21,455 bases of DNA from Mycoplasma sp. CAG:877 (lineage in GTDB: Bacteria > Bacillota_I > Bacilli_A > RF39 > UBA660). The notes below the pieces were generated by a model, which saw only the letters and a list, made by a program, of their open reading frames with translations, searched no databases and was not told the DNA's origin. Numbering within the stretch: position 1 is the first letter of the stretch; each line of letters begins with the position of its first letter. The stretch covers positions 1 to 21,455 of the forward strand of contig HF992478.1 in the NCBI GenBank assembly GCA_000433455.1, written 5' to 3'. This document shows positions 1 through 8,460 of the stretch, piece after piece. The position numbers and the translations under genes were made by a program.

Positions 1-22
1 TTGCCAAGAATTTTTTTTGTGT

Positions 23-62
23 AAAAAAAGCTACTACTACCCAAATAATAGTAGTTTTTTTT
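23..62 (+). terminator. Intrinsic terminator of an upstream gene
   Basis: The arm at 31-39 (CTACTACTA) pairs with 46-54 (TAATAGTAG) with one mismatch. The pairing extends through A-T pairs to 23 and 62, and the loop is 40-45. A run of eight T follows on the plus strand. It most likely ends a gene lying to the left of the window. The A-run at 23-29 would also allow weak termination on the minus strand. Confidence 0.75.
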
Positions 63-115
63 ATCCAAAAACTCCTATTCCTTCTCATACTACATATACT
101 TGAATAGGTGATATC

Positions 116-814
116 ATGTTAAAAAGAAAAATAAAATCAATAATAATTATAACTATAATTGTCCTATTATCATCACTTGACTTAATATCTGCAAAAACTC
201 TTCCTTTACTAGGTATCGTTATAACAATAGACCCTGGTCATGGTGGAAGGGACCCAGGTACTATGTATAACTCAATCAAAGAAAAAGACCTAAATCTAGA
301 AATATCAAAAGCCTTAGAAAAAGAACTGACTAAAAATGGAGCAATTGTCTATATGATTAGAACTTCAGACATTGATTTGTCGTCAATCTATGACTCTAAA
401 AAGAAAAGAGGAGACTTATATAGACGTCTTTTAAAAATAAAAGAAAACAAAAGTGATCTATATCTGTCTATACACATAAACTGGTACAAAAGCTCTGCTC
501 ATAAAGGTGCTGAAGTTTTGTATAATTCCATTAATAAAAATAACAAACTCCTAGCTGAAGCCATAATGTATGAATTTAAAACTAATCAGAAAAGTAAAAG
601 AGAAATAAAAAAGACCAATTTATATATGTATAAAAACATAACTACACCAGGTGTCTTAATAGAAACAGGCTATCTATCTAATCCAACAGAACGACGTCTA
701 TTACAATCTGAAAGCTATCAAAAAGAATTAGCTAAGTCTATAACAAATGGTGTAAAAAATTACTTAAAAGCAATAAATGAAGAATCTAACTTAAATACCA
801 ATTTATCTTTTTAA
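116..814 (+). CDS. N-acetylmuramoyl-L-alanine amidase (Amidase_3 family), signal peptide or N-terminal anchor
   Basis: This predicted zinc amidase (232 aa) would cleave the bond between N-acetylmuramic acid and L-alanine of the stem peptide in peptidoglycan, outside the membrane. After a basic N-terminus (KRKIKS) there is one hydrophobic segment at about residues 8-26, a signal peptide or membrane anchor. The rest is a single Amidase_3 domain. The family's key residues are all present: H42 in DPGHGG, E56 in KEKDLNLE, H120 in SIHIN and E183 in ETGYLSNPTE. There is no SPOR, SH3 or LysM wall-binding domain, so it resembles the compact CwlD-like form. The ATG start is supported by AGGTGAT at 106-112. 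The gene stands alone between the terminator at 23-62 and the essC promoter. Assignment to the family is firm; a role in growth, division or sporulation cannot be told from sequence. Confidence 0.92.
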   Translation: MLKRKIKSIIIITIIVLLSSLDLISAKTLPLLGIVITIDPGHGGRDPGTMYNSIKEKDLNLEISKALEKELTKNGAIVYMIRTSDIDLSSIYDSKKKRGDLYRRLLKIKENKSDLYLSIHINWYKSSAHKGAEVLYNSINKNNKLLAEAIMYEFKTNQKSKREIKKTNLYMYKNITTPGVLIETGYLSNPTERRLLQSESYQKELAKSITNGVKNYLKAINEESNLNTNLSF

Positions 815-890
815 TATAATCTTCCAATCTATTAAAATATAAAATAATAAAAATAAATATCTCTTTTCGATATAAAAGAATTTTTATCTA

Positions 891-919
891 TTGTAAAACC
901 CTAGAAAAAAAGCTATAAT
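891..919 (+). promoter_or_regulatory. Sigma-A-type promoter of the essC operon
   Basis: TTGTAA at 891-896 and TATAAT at 914-919 are separated by exactly 17 bp. Transcription should start near 926, leaving a leader of about 28 nt before the GTG start of essC. The remainder of the 815-953 gap is AT-rich, and I see nothing else in it. Confidence 0.7.
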
Positions 920-953
920 TATCATAGAATAGAATAATAAAGGGTGATTTCTA

Positions 954-3900
954 GTGATAGTTAGACTAATTAAGAAAACTAAAATATACAACTTTACATT
1001 GCCAACTAAAATAGCTGGAAACTACTGGATAACTGATAATGACTATTTAGGAAATACTAGAAATCTAATTAATGTCGAAGAATTTGATGGTCATTGGAAA
1101 ATTAAAAGTGACTTTGAAACTAAAATAATGTTAGGAGAAAATGAAATAGAGTCAGCTATATTAAGTGAATATAGCCTTTTCTTCTTAAAAATAAATACTG
1201 ATAATGAATATGTAATTTTATACTGTTCACCATCTATAGAACCAAATATTAATAGATTGCAAATTAGAGGAGACTGTGAAATAACTATAGGTAATGATCC
1301 TCAAGCAACTATTTGCTATAATTACCCACTGGTTTCAAGACAACAAGCTAGACTGATTTATAATAAAGGAATTTGGGTAGTACAAGATTTAAATAGTAAA
1401 TATGGAACTTATGCCAACAATGTAGCAATATCTTCTAAACAATTAGAGTATGGTGACATAGTTTTTATAATGGGTCTAAAAATAATAGTCTTAAAAGATT
1501 CTCTTATTATTAACAGAATAAGTAATATTGTAAATTATGATCAAAGACTATTAGAACCAGCTCATCCATGGATTCAAAATCAAACAGAAATGGATAATCC
1601 AGATGAAGAAAATGTTGAATTTTATAAAGAGGATGATTATTTTTATCGTGCTCCAAGATTCAAAACAAAAATAGAACCAATCAATGTTACTATTGATAGT
1701 CCTCCAGGAAAGCAAGAGGAAGATAAGACTCCTTTAATTTATACAGTAGGTCCAATGTTAACAATGTCAATGATGTCAGCAACCACTGGTATAACAGCTT
1801 TACAAGGTTTAGCAGATGGTTCAAAAGATTTTAAAGCAGTCGCTCCATCATTAATAACAGCAGGTGTAATGTTATCTACTATGATTTTATGGCCAAGTCT
1901 AACAAAGCTGTATCAAAAGAAACAAAATCGTAAAAAAGAACAGCTGCGTCAAGAAATGTACACAAAATACGTAGAATCAAAACGCACAGAAATTCAAAAT
2001 GCTATGAAAGTTCAGCGTCAAATACTAATTGATAACTATCTTCCTTTACAAGAAACGAAAGAAATAATTTATGGCAAAAAGAGAAATTTATGGGAAAGAG
2101 AAATTGATCAATCTGACTTTCTAGATTTACGTCTTGGAATTGGTACAACTGAACTAGCTGGTTCAATTGGTTTTCCACAAGAACATTTCTCTATAGATTC
2201 TGATAATTTATTACAAGAAGTATACAAACTAGGTGCTGAATCAAGAATGCTTGAAAATGTACCAATATCCACATCTTTTGTGGAAAAAAATATTACTGCA
2301 ATTATTGGTAATGCCGAAATAAAACAATCATTTATTGAAGGCTTAATTTTACAAATGATTACTTATCATAGTTATGAAGACTTAAAAATAGTTCTTCTAA
2401 CAAATGAAAAGAACTCAAGTAAATGGGAATATTTAAAAATATGCCCACATTGTTGGAGTAATGATCGAACAATTAGATACTATGCCACTAATCTAGATGA
2501 AGCTAAAGAAATTTCCCTTGTTCTAGAACAAGAAATTCAAGCAAGAAAGTACAAAGATGTTAATGGTACTAGAGAATTAAATAGTGCTGACTATAAAAAA
2601 TATAAACCATATTATGTAATTATAACTGATGACTATAAAACAGTTCGTGATGTGGAACTTTTAAAAGATGTTGCTGAAATGCAAATAAATGTTGGCTTCA
2701 GTCTAATTGTTATAAGTACAAGATTAGTAAACTTACCAAACGAATGTAAAACATTTATCAGTGTTGGTGATAAGAAGTCTGGAATTTTTGAAAATGAATT
2801 AGTATCTAACAAGCAAAAAGAATTTGATGCTGATGTTGATCCAACTCTAAATATGTATGATTGTTGTAAACGTCTAGCCAATATCCCAATAGATATTGCT
2901 AAAGCCAATCAAACACTACCACTAAGTCTAACATTCTTAGAAATGTACAATGTTGGTATGGTAGAACAATTAAATGTCCTAAATCGCTGGAAATCAAATG
3001 ATCCTACCAAGACTCTTCAAACAGCAGTTGGTGTAGATAAATCCGGTGAATTATTTAAACTAGACTTACATGAAAAAGCTCATGGACCACATGGTCTAAT
3101 TGCTGGTATGACTGGTTCTGGTAAATCAGAATTCATTATTACTTATATTTTATCAATGGCTCTAAACTACCATCCATACGAAGTATCATTCGTTCTTATC
3201 GACTATAAAGGTGGAGGTCTAGCAGGCGTTTTTCAAAATAAAGAAACTGGTATGAAACTACCTCATCTAGCTGGAACAATCACCAACTTAGATACAGTTG
3301 AAATGAATAGGTCTTTAGCATCTATCCAAAGTGAACTTCGTAAACGTCAAAGAATGTTTAATGAAGCTAGAGACAAACTAGATGAAAGTACAATTGATAT
3401 TTATAAGTATCAAGCTCTTTACAGAAAAGGTTTAGTAGAACGCCCAATATCTCATTTATTCATTATTTCTGATGAGTTTGCCGAGTTAAAAGATCAAAGA
3501 CCTGAGTTCATGGAACAATTAATTTCAACTGCTCGTATCGGTCGTTCTCTAGGAGTCCATCTTATTCTAGCAACGCAAAAACCAGCAGGAGTAGTTAATG
3601 ATCAAATCTGGTCAAACTCAAAATTCCGTGTCTGCTTAAAAGTACAAGATAAATCTGATAGTATGGATATGATTAAATGTCCTGATGCTGCCTCTTTAAA
3701 GAATGCTGGTCGTTTCTTCTTACAAGTAGGATATAATGAACTATTTGCTGAAGGTCAAGCTGCTTGGGCAGGAGCTCAATACTATCCAGCTGAAAAGAGA
3801 AAGAAAAAAGTCGATCAAAGTATCACCTTCATTGATGATACTGGTAATACCATAAAAAGTCTTGATAATAAACAAAATGAAGTTCAAGTAGCCTCTAAAG

Positions 3901-5528
3901 GTGAAGAAATTACTAATATAATTAAATATATAGTAGAAGAAGCTCGCCAAGAATCAGTTTCTATTCCACAACTATGGCTAGATAGAATTCCAAATTATAT
4001 TTATGTTGAAGATTTAAAACTAAAGTATTCTTATCAAATAAAAAACAATAATATTAACCCAATTATTGGTGAATATGATGATCCAGATAATCAAAGACAA
4101 AACGTTTTAACTCTACCATTGTCCTCAGAAGGAAACGCTATTGTCTTTGGTTCAGCTGGTTCTGGAAAAGAATTAATGCTATCTACTATTATCTATTCAG
4201 CAATTACAACTCATGATTCAAGTGAAGTTAACTTCTATTTATTAGACTTTGGTGCTGAAACATTAACTATGTTTAGAAATGCTCCTCATGTAGGAGAAGT
4301 ATTATTATCATCTGACTCTGAAAAAATTTCTAACTTATTTAAAATGATTCTTCAAATAATGGATGAAAGAAAGAAAATATTTGTTGACTACAATGGTTCA
4401 TATGATTTCTATATTAATCATGGTGGTAAACAGTTACCATTAATGGTAATAGTTATAAATAATATTGAAGGTTTCTTAGAAATATATCCTGATTATGAAG
4501 AAGTTCTAGGTCAAATTACAAGAGAATGTCTAAAGTATGGAATTGTTTTCGTACTAAGTACAAATGGTCCAAATACTATTAGATATCGTCTACGTCAAAA
4601 CTTCTCTCAAAATGTTGTTCTTCAATTTAATGATCCATCAGACTACTCAAGTGTATTACCTGGCGTACGTAAAAAAGAACCATCAAAAGGTTTTGGACGT
4701 GGTTTAATAAACTTAGATGGAATTTATGAGTTTCAAACAGCTTATCCATTTAAAGAAGAAAAAATGGTTGACTATGTAAAAGTTATTTGCAATAAACTAA
4801 ATCAAATTTGTGAATACAAAGCTAAGAAAATACCAATATTACCTGAAACTGTTAAAGTTGATGATATAATTTCTTCTCTACGTGGCGTATTATCAATACC
4901 AGTTGGTATTGAAAAAGAAACTCTAGAAATTTCTACAATCTCTTTAAAAAATCCAATCTACAATATTACTGGTGAAGATATAACATCACTTCAACCATTT
5001 ATAACAGGTCTAACTAAAATGATAACTAAAATTCAAAATAGTAAATGTGTTTTACTAGATACTCTAAGTATCCTAAGTGATAATCCACCTGCAGATGTTG
5101 AATATGATAGTGGAAACTGTATAGTTGGAATAGATAAAGTAATGGAGCTAATCTCTGAAAAGCAAACATCTTCAGATGAAAATCCAGCAGTAATTATGAT
5201 AACGGGCATAAGTACTTTACTAGCTAAACTAGATGCTGTTAAAAAAGGTAGTTTTACAACTGCTATCTCAGAAGCTTCAAAATTATCAACTGTTAAATTT
5301 ATCTTTATAGAAACTATTGATAATATTAAATCTCTAAATTACGAAGCTTGGTATAAAGCTAATACTGATTTATCTGAAGGTATCTGGGCAGGAAACGGTC
5401 TAGGTAACCAATTCACTTTAAAAGTAACAACAAATTCTCGTCAATTAAGAACAGAACTAGAGCCAAACTTTGGTTATACTATTGCTAAAGGTAAAGCAAC
5501 TGTTGTTAAATTATTAGAAGAAGAGTAG
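954..5528 (+). CDS. essC: EssC/YukBA-type type VII secretion ATPase (FHA plus FtsK/SpoIIIE domains)
   Basis: This is the membrane motor of the Firmicutes type VII (ESS/Yuk) secretion system (1524 aa). It recognises and drives export of WXG100/LXG-type substrates. The GTG start has AGGGTGA at 941-947. The order of domains is: an N-terminal region; a FHA domain at about 100-180 (IGN at 112-114, SRQQ at 128-131, NSKYGTY at 147-153); two membrane helices at about 260-285 and 299-320; then ATPase domains. Domain 1 is intact, with Walker A GMTGSGKS at 718-725 and Walker B ending in D840-E841. Domain 2 has a Walker A-like GSAGSGKE at 1066-1073, where Glu stands in for Ser/Thr, and NN at 1169-1170 where the acidic pair is expected. 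The last ~250 residues look like a degenerate third domain with no P-loop. The gene heads an operon of essC, yukD and two small genes with gaps of under 10 bp. No EssA, EssB or EsaA is visible. Confidence 0.95.
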   Translation: MIVRLIKKTKIYNFTLPTKIAGNYWITDNDYLGNTRNLINVEEFDGHWKIKSDFETKIMLGENEIESAILSEYSLFFLKINTDNEYVILYCSPSIEPNINRLQIRGDCEITIGNDPQATICYNYPLVSRQQARLIYNKGIWVVQDLNSKYGTYANNVAISSKQLEYGDIVFIMGLKIIVLKDSLIINRISNIVNYDQRLLEPAHPWIQNQTEMDNPDEENVEFYKEDDYFYRAPRFKTKIEPINVTIDSPPGKQEEDKTPLIYTVGPMLTMSMMSATTGITALQGLADGSKDFKAVAPSLITAGVMLSTMILWPSLTKLYQKKQNRKKEQLRQEMYTKYVESKRTEIQNAMKVQRQILIDNYLPLQETKEIIYGKKRNLWEREIDQSDFLDLRLGIGTTELAGSIGFPQEHFSIDSDNLLQEVYKLGAESRMLENVPISTSFVEKNITAIIGNAEIKQSFIEGLILQMITYHSYEDLKIVLLTNEKNSSKWEYLKICPHCWSNDRTIRYYATNLDEAKEISLVLEQEIQARKYKDVNGTRELNSADYKKYKPYYVIITDDYKTVRDVELLKDVAEMQINVGFSLIVISTRLVNLPNECKTFISVGDKKSGIFENELVSNKQKEFDADVDPTLNMYDCCKRLANIPIDIAKANQTLPLSLTFLEMYNVGMVEQLNVLNRWKSNDPTKTLQTAVGVDKSGELFKLDLHEKAHGPHGLIAGMTGSGKSEFIITYILSMALNYHPYEVSFVLIDYKGGGLAGVFQNKETGMKLPHLAGTITNLDTVEMNRSLASIQSELRKRQRMFNEARDKLDESTIDIYKYQALYRKGLVERPISHLFIISDEFAELKDQRPEFMEQLISTARIGRSLGVHLILATQKPAGVVNDQIWSNSKFRVCLKVQDKSDSMDMIKCPDAASLKNAGRFFLQVGYNELFAEGQAAWAGAQYYPAEKRKKKVDQSITFIDDTGNTIKSLDNKQNEVQVASKGEEITNIIKYIVEEARQESVSIPQLWLDRIPNYIYVEDLKLKYSYQIKNNNINPIIGEYDDPDNQRQNVLTLPLSSEGNAIVFGSAGSGKELMLSTIIYSAITTHDSSEVNFYLLDFGAETLTMFRNAPHVGEVLLSSDSEKISNLFKMILQIMDERKKIFVDYNGSYDFYINHGGKQLPLMVIVINNIEGFLEIYPDYEEVLGQITRECLKYGIVFVLSTNGPNTIRYRLRQNFSQNVVLQFNDPSDYSSVLPGVRKKEPSKGFGRGLINLDGIYEFQTAYPFKEEKMVDYVKVICNKLNQICEYKAKKIPILPETVKVDDIISSLRGVLSIPVGIEKETLEISTISLKNPIYNITGEDITSLQPFITGLTKMITKIQNSKCVLLDTLSILSDNPPADVEYDSGNCIVGIDKVMELISEKQTSSDENPAVIMITGISTLLAKLDAVKKGSFTTAISEASKLSTVKFIFIETIDNIKSLNYEAWYKANTDLSEGIWAGNGLGNQFTLKVTTNSRQLRTELEPNFGYTIAKGKATVVKLLEEE

Positions 5529-5537
5529 GAGGTAATT

Positions 5538-5795
5538 ATGAATAGAAATAAAATATTAATATGTTTATATGTTCCTCTAATTGAAAAGTCTTATGACCTA
5601 TTCATTCCTATTAATAAAAAGATTGGTACTATAAAAAAACTAATAGAAGAGGGACTAAGTGAAATAACAGAAAATGACTACATCATAAGTCCTGAAACTA
5701 ATTTCTATAGTAAAGATACTGGTCAAGTATATGATGTGAATCAAACAGTAAAGGATACAGATTTAAAAAATGGTTCAAGAATAATTCTTGTATAG
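5538..5795 (+). CDS. YukD/EsaB-like ubiquitin-fold protein of type VII secretion
   Basis: This small protein (85 aa) has alternating beta strands and a helix: an N-terminal strand around ILICLYVPL, a helix near IGTIKKLIEEGLSEI, and a C-terminal strand ending in GSRIILV. That pattern and size fit the ubiquitin-like YukD/EsaB family, which works in the cytoplasm as an accessory or regulator of ESS secretion. It lies 9 bp after essC with a strong AGGAGG site, and 9 bp before the next gene, so it is surely in the same operon. It lacks a C-terminal Gly-Gly, as expected for YukD, which is not known to be conjugated. The family call rests on fold-like pattern and context; a profile search would confirm it. 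Confidence 0.82.
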   Translation: MNRNKILICLYVPLIEKSYDLFIPINKKIGTIKKLIEEGLSEITENDYIISPETNFYSKDTGQVYDVNQTVKDTDLKNGSRIILV

Positions 5796-5804
5796 GAGGT
5801 ACTT

Positions 5805-6008
5805 ATGTCTGAATATGAACAATATGTAGACTCTATCAATAAAATATATGGCTATCTAGAAGTTATGAAAACAGTCTGGACAGATCAAGATAATATAAGT
5901 TATTTAGAAAATCTAGAAACTTATAAACAAGTTGTAATCAACAATGCTAATTTATTTGATCCAAATAAAAGAGTCCAACAAGGAATGGAGGAATTAGGTA
6001 ATGACTAA
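5805..6008 (+). CDS. Small helical WXG100-like protein, type VII candidate substrate or partner
   Basis: This 67-aa protein is predicted to be almost all helical: one helix over about residues 3-24, a turn at W25-T-D-Q-D, and a second helix over about 30-50. A helical hairpin with Trp at the turn recalls WXG100 proteins. However, the Gly of WxG is replaced by Asp, and the protein is about a third shorter than the usual ~100 aa. It has no signal peptide. It sits between the YukD-like gene and another tiny helical gene, has AGGAGG upstream, and overlaps the next gene by 8 bp. It may be a substrate, or a half of a heterodimer with the next product. I know no family name for it, and the function is inferred from place and shape only. 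Confidence 0.7.
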   Translation: MSEYEQYVDSINKIYGYLEVMKTVWTDQDNISYLENLETYKQVVINNANLFDPNKRVQQGMEELGND

Positions 6009-6213
6009 TGAATCTATCGGTGTAGATCAAATTGCTAACGAGCTAAGAAAAAATGCCAACATAGTTAGAAATTTGATTCAAGGAAAAGATGCTCCTCAGT
6101 TAACAGAATTTGTTGATGCAGTTGACGACTATGCAAAATATATTGATAGTATCCTAGAATTAGAAGATGCCGCTAATAGAGCTCTTCAAGGATTAATAGA
6201 TTTAAAAAAATAG
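6001..6213 (+). CDS. Second small helical protein of the type VII operon
   Basis: This 70-aa helical protein has helix 1 over about residues 7-27, a break at QGKDAP (27-32) and helix 2 over about 33-65. It contains no Trp and no WxG. The ATG lies inside the preceding gene (8-bp overlap) with GGAGG about 10 bp before it, so the two are translationally coupled and probably made in equal amounts. That suggests a heterodimer, as in EsxA/EsxB-type pairs, but this is inference. Its stop codon lies within the hairpin of the operon's terminator. I do not recognise the family. Confidence 0.68.
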   Translation: MTNESIGVDQIANELRKNANIVRNLIQGKDAPQLTEFVDAVDDYAKYIDSILELEDAANRALQGLIDLKK

Positions 6214-6237
6214 AGCTTTCACTACGAAAGCTCTTTT
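6212..6237. terminator. Bidirectional terminator holding both convergent stop codons
   Basis: AGAGCTTTC at 6212-6220 pairs perfectly with GAAAGCTCT at 6226-6234 around the loop ACTAC. T-tracts follow on both strands: TTTT at 6234-6237, and the A-run at about 6203-6210 read as T on the minus strand. It can end the essC operon and the minus-strand SpoIID-like gene. The stop codon of the former (6211-6213) and of the latter (6222-6224) lie within or at the edge of the hairpin. Confidence 0.85.
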
Positions 6238-7292
6238 ATATACTTATTTAATGTAACTTTAGGAAAATAATATTTTAAAATATTTGCATAATCACATCCA
6301 TTTTTCGCAATCTCATTAGCACCAAATATACTAAGTCCCAAAAAGTCTCCATAACCTCTACTAATGAACCTAATATAGTCCTTATTAACAATAATATTAA
6401 TTGCCCTAGACTTTAAATTAAGTAATTTAACAATATCTTTTCCAATATAAATACTATCATCAATTCTTAACTTATTAATAAGACCATTACTATCTACATC
6501 AATTGCTTCTATATTACTTTCTTCACCAATATTACTTCTTAATATCTTACTAATATTTAAAAAGTTATAATCTCTAATATTAACATAATTAGGAGAAGCC
6601 ATATCCCAAGTACTAGAAACACTAGTCAAATACGGATATTTTTCATCATCTAATGTCTTACCATAATTAGAATAATGAATAAAAGGCAAAATATAATACT
6701 GGTTATATGTCAAAAATAAACAATCAGTATCATCAACTACATCTTTTAGTAATTTCTCATTCTCATCATAATTACTAAACCAAGAAAGTTTATAATAGGA
6801 TAATGGTCTATAATTAACAAAGTCATTAAAAGCCATAATAGATCTTTTTTCACTCATCTCTTTAAAAGCATAAGTCCTATACAACACACATAAAGCTTTT
6901 AAAGTCTCCCTCTCTAATCCATTATAATAAATACCAGCTAAACACCCCATCAAATACTCTTTTAAACTAACTTCTATAGTAGCCATATTTTCTAATTTTA
7001 TAGTAACCATATAATAATCATTAGCATAATATAAATTTTCTTTTAAAACCTCAATCTCAGTATTATTTCTACTTATATCCAAACTCTTAACAACAATACC
7101 ATCTATAACTAAATAGACTTTACTCCCATTATAATTAATTCCATTATTTAAAACAAAATTCCTAGTTCTCCTAGTAAGTTCCTTATCAGAAGAATTAAAT
7201 CCTATCTCTTTAGAAAATTCATAATTCATAGTTAAATATAAGTATAAAATATCTTCATTTCCATTATTCCTAACTTCATATTTATAAAACAT
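6222..7292 (-). CDS. SpoIID/LytB-domain protein lacking catalytic residues (probable pseudoenzyme)
   Basis: The 356-aa product matches the SpoIID/LytB pattern. VSLKEYLMG (108-116) followed by LKALCVLYRTYA (131-142) corresponds to the family's YL.GVVA.E...EALKAQAVAARTYA core. The C-terminal RGYGDFLGLSIFGA (312-325) corresponds to G.GHGVGMSQ.GA, and HYSNYGKT (206-213) to the middle motif. SpoIID is a lytic transglycosylase acting on denuded glycan strands. Here the position of its catalytic Glu is Ile121, the GHG motif is GDF (315-317), and the conserved Gln is Ile322. No signal peptide or membrane anchor is seen, unlike typical SpoIID. It may have become a binding or structural protein, perhaps cytoplasmic. 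The start is supported by AGGTGA just upstream. The alignment is by eye but in register over both motifs. Confidence 0.75.
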   Translation of the reverse strand: MFYKYEVRNNGNEDILYLYLTMNYEFSKEIGFNSSDKELTRRTRNFVLNNGINYNGSKVYLVIDGIVVKSLDISRNNTEIEVLKENLYYANDYYMVTIKLENMATIEVSLKEYLMGCLAGIYYNGLERETLKALCVLYRTYAFKEMSEKRSIMAFNDFVNYRPLSYYKLSWFSNYDENEKLLKDVVDDTDCLFLTYNQYYILPFIHYSNYGKTLDDEKYPYLTSVSSTWDMASPNYVNIRDYNFLNISKILRSNIGEESNIEAIDVDSNGLINKLRIDDSIYIGKDIVKLLNLKSRAINIIVNKDYIRFISRGYGDFLGLSIFGANEIAKNGCDYANILKYYFPKVTLNKYIKELS

Positions 7293-7336
7293 ATTATCAC
7301 CTAAAATTAGTATGTAATTAATACGTCTAAATATAC

Positions 7337-7376
7337 AAAAAAGAACTTAAAATTCAAAATATTTAAGTTCTTTTTT
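7337..7376 (-). terminator. Terminator of the phospholipase C-like gene
   Basis: A perfect 15-bp stem pairs 7337-7351 with 7362-7376 (core GAACTTAAA/TTTAAGTTC) around a 10-nt loop. It overlaps the stop codon of the minus-strand gene at 7347. The A-run at 7337-7342 gives the U-tract on the minus strand. It separates this gene from the SpoIID-like gene downstream, so the two are probably not one simple operon. Confidence 0.8.
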
Positions 7377-8318
7377 CTTATTACAATCAATTCCTGTAAC
7401 ATAACTAATATTAGTAAATACTTTATCTAATTCTATATCTTTACCTTCCAAGTAATCAAAACTAGCACATATCATTACTTTCGCAAGTTTAAGTGCTTTT
7501 AAATATAAATCTAAAAAACTCTCTGTACTAGTCATACTATAAGTAGTTGGATTTCTCCATAGTTTATGATTTTCATTTAAGTAGTTATGTCTATCTTCTA
7601 ATGGATAATGATAACTAATAGCTTCAAATCTAAATGTCCTTCTACTAGTAAATGTATCAACTAACATATAAAAGAATTTTTTTACTCCAACTGGATCATA
7701 TCTAAATACTCTAATTGCTCTTTTCATCTGTTTAAGTGACTTATAATATATCTTATCCATATTTTTAATATTAAAAGTCTCCTCAAATGTTTTATTTATA
7801 GTATCTCCAAGCCCATTAGAAAATCTCTTTGTATCAAAACTAAATCTATCTATTCTAAATCTATATGGATTAATATCTTCTCTTCTTTTAATCATATCAT
7901 TATCTAAAAAAGTCTCCATAAATGTATGTACATTATTATATTTATAAGTACTTTTCTTCTTCTTATCAAAACATCCTGTCTTATAAAATATATATGGATG
8001 TATAGTTGAATCTAATACATAGTGACAAATAGAACCAACTAGAAAAGAATCTACATCACTATCTTTATCATATCCATTTTCTTTTATATAATTTATCAAA
8101 TTAATAAAAAATTCCTGTGTCTGATTCTCATGAAAATACTTTTGAAATTTTCTTATTTTTTTTCCTGGTAACAAACTAAAAAGATTATAAAACATTAATG
8201 AATCAGTACTTTGACCAAACATTTTTAATCTGTTAATATCTAATCTCTTTTTTATTGTACTAGGTAATATATCATAAACATCCTGTGCAAAATAACTATG
8301 TACAACAGTTGCTGGCAT
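7347..8318 (-). CDS. Zinc-dependent phospholipase C-family protein
   Basis: The 323-aa product resembles the Zn_dep_PLPC family (bacterial zinc phospholipase C/S1-P1-like fold). Candidate metal ligands are seen at H7 (VVHSYFA), D39 (FGQSTDSLMF), H63, H99, D103 and H107 (CHYVLDSTIHPYI); the HY..D...HP motif is typical of the family. There is no signal peptide, as in many Firmicutes paralogues annotated this way, so secretion and true lipase activity are not shown. Many members are of unknown substrate. AGGAGGG at 8326-8332 supports the ATG start. It is divergent from the Abi_2 gene, with a TATAAT on the minus strand at 8346-8351. Confidence 0.82.
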   Translation of the reverse strand: MPATVVHSYFAQDVYDILPSTIKKRLDINRLKMFGQSTDSLMFYNLFSLLPGKKIRKFQKYFHENQTQEFFINLINYIKENGYDKDSDVDSFLVGSICHYVLDSTIHPYIFYKTGCFDKKKKSTYKYNNVHTFMETFLDNDMIKRREDINPYRFRIDRFSFDTKRFSNGLGDTINKTFEETFNIKNMDKIYYKSLKQMKRAIRVFRYDPVGVKKFFYMLVDTFTSRRTFRFEAISYHYPLEDRHNYLNENHKLWRNPTTYSMTSTESFLDLYLKALKLAKVMICASFDYLEGKDIELDKVFTNISYVTGIDCNKKKELKYFEF

Positions 8319-8345
8319 AACTGAACCCTCCTAAACATATAAAAT

Positions 8346-8351
8346 ATTATA
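8346..8351 (-). promoter_or_regulatory. -10 box of the phospholipase C-like gene
   Basis: The minus strand reads TATAAT here, 28 bp from the start codon at 8318. No good -35 box is seen. It is divergent from the Abi_2 promoter about 90 bp away. Confidence 0.45.
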
Positions 8352-8434
8352 TAACTTCCCTGATAAAACTCGTAATTATTATATCATAATTTTTGAAATT
8401 TTCATATTTTTACCATACTTTCTAAAGAATGTTA

Positions 8435-8443
8435 TGATATAAT
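8435..8443 (+). promoter_or_regulatory. Extended -10 promoter of the abi-htrA pair
   Basis: TGATATAAT is a perfect extended -10 (TGnTATAAT) with no clear -35. Transcription should start near 8450, immediately before the AGGTGA Shine-Dalgarno at 8451-8456, so the leader is very short. Confidence 0.65.
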
Positions 8444-8460
8444 TTATACTAGGTGAGATT

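Noticed and set aside
2633..2908. Minus-strand open frame inside essC
   Set aside because: It is antisense to a continuous, motif-rich EssC domain, has no family resemblance and lacks a ribosome site.
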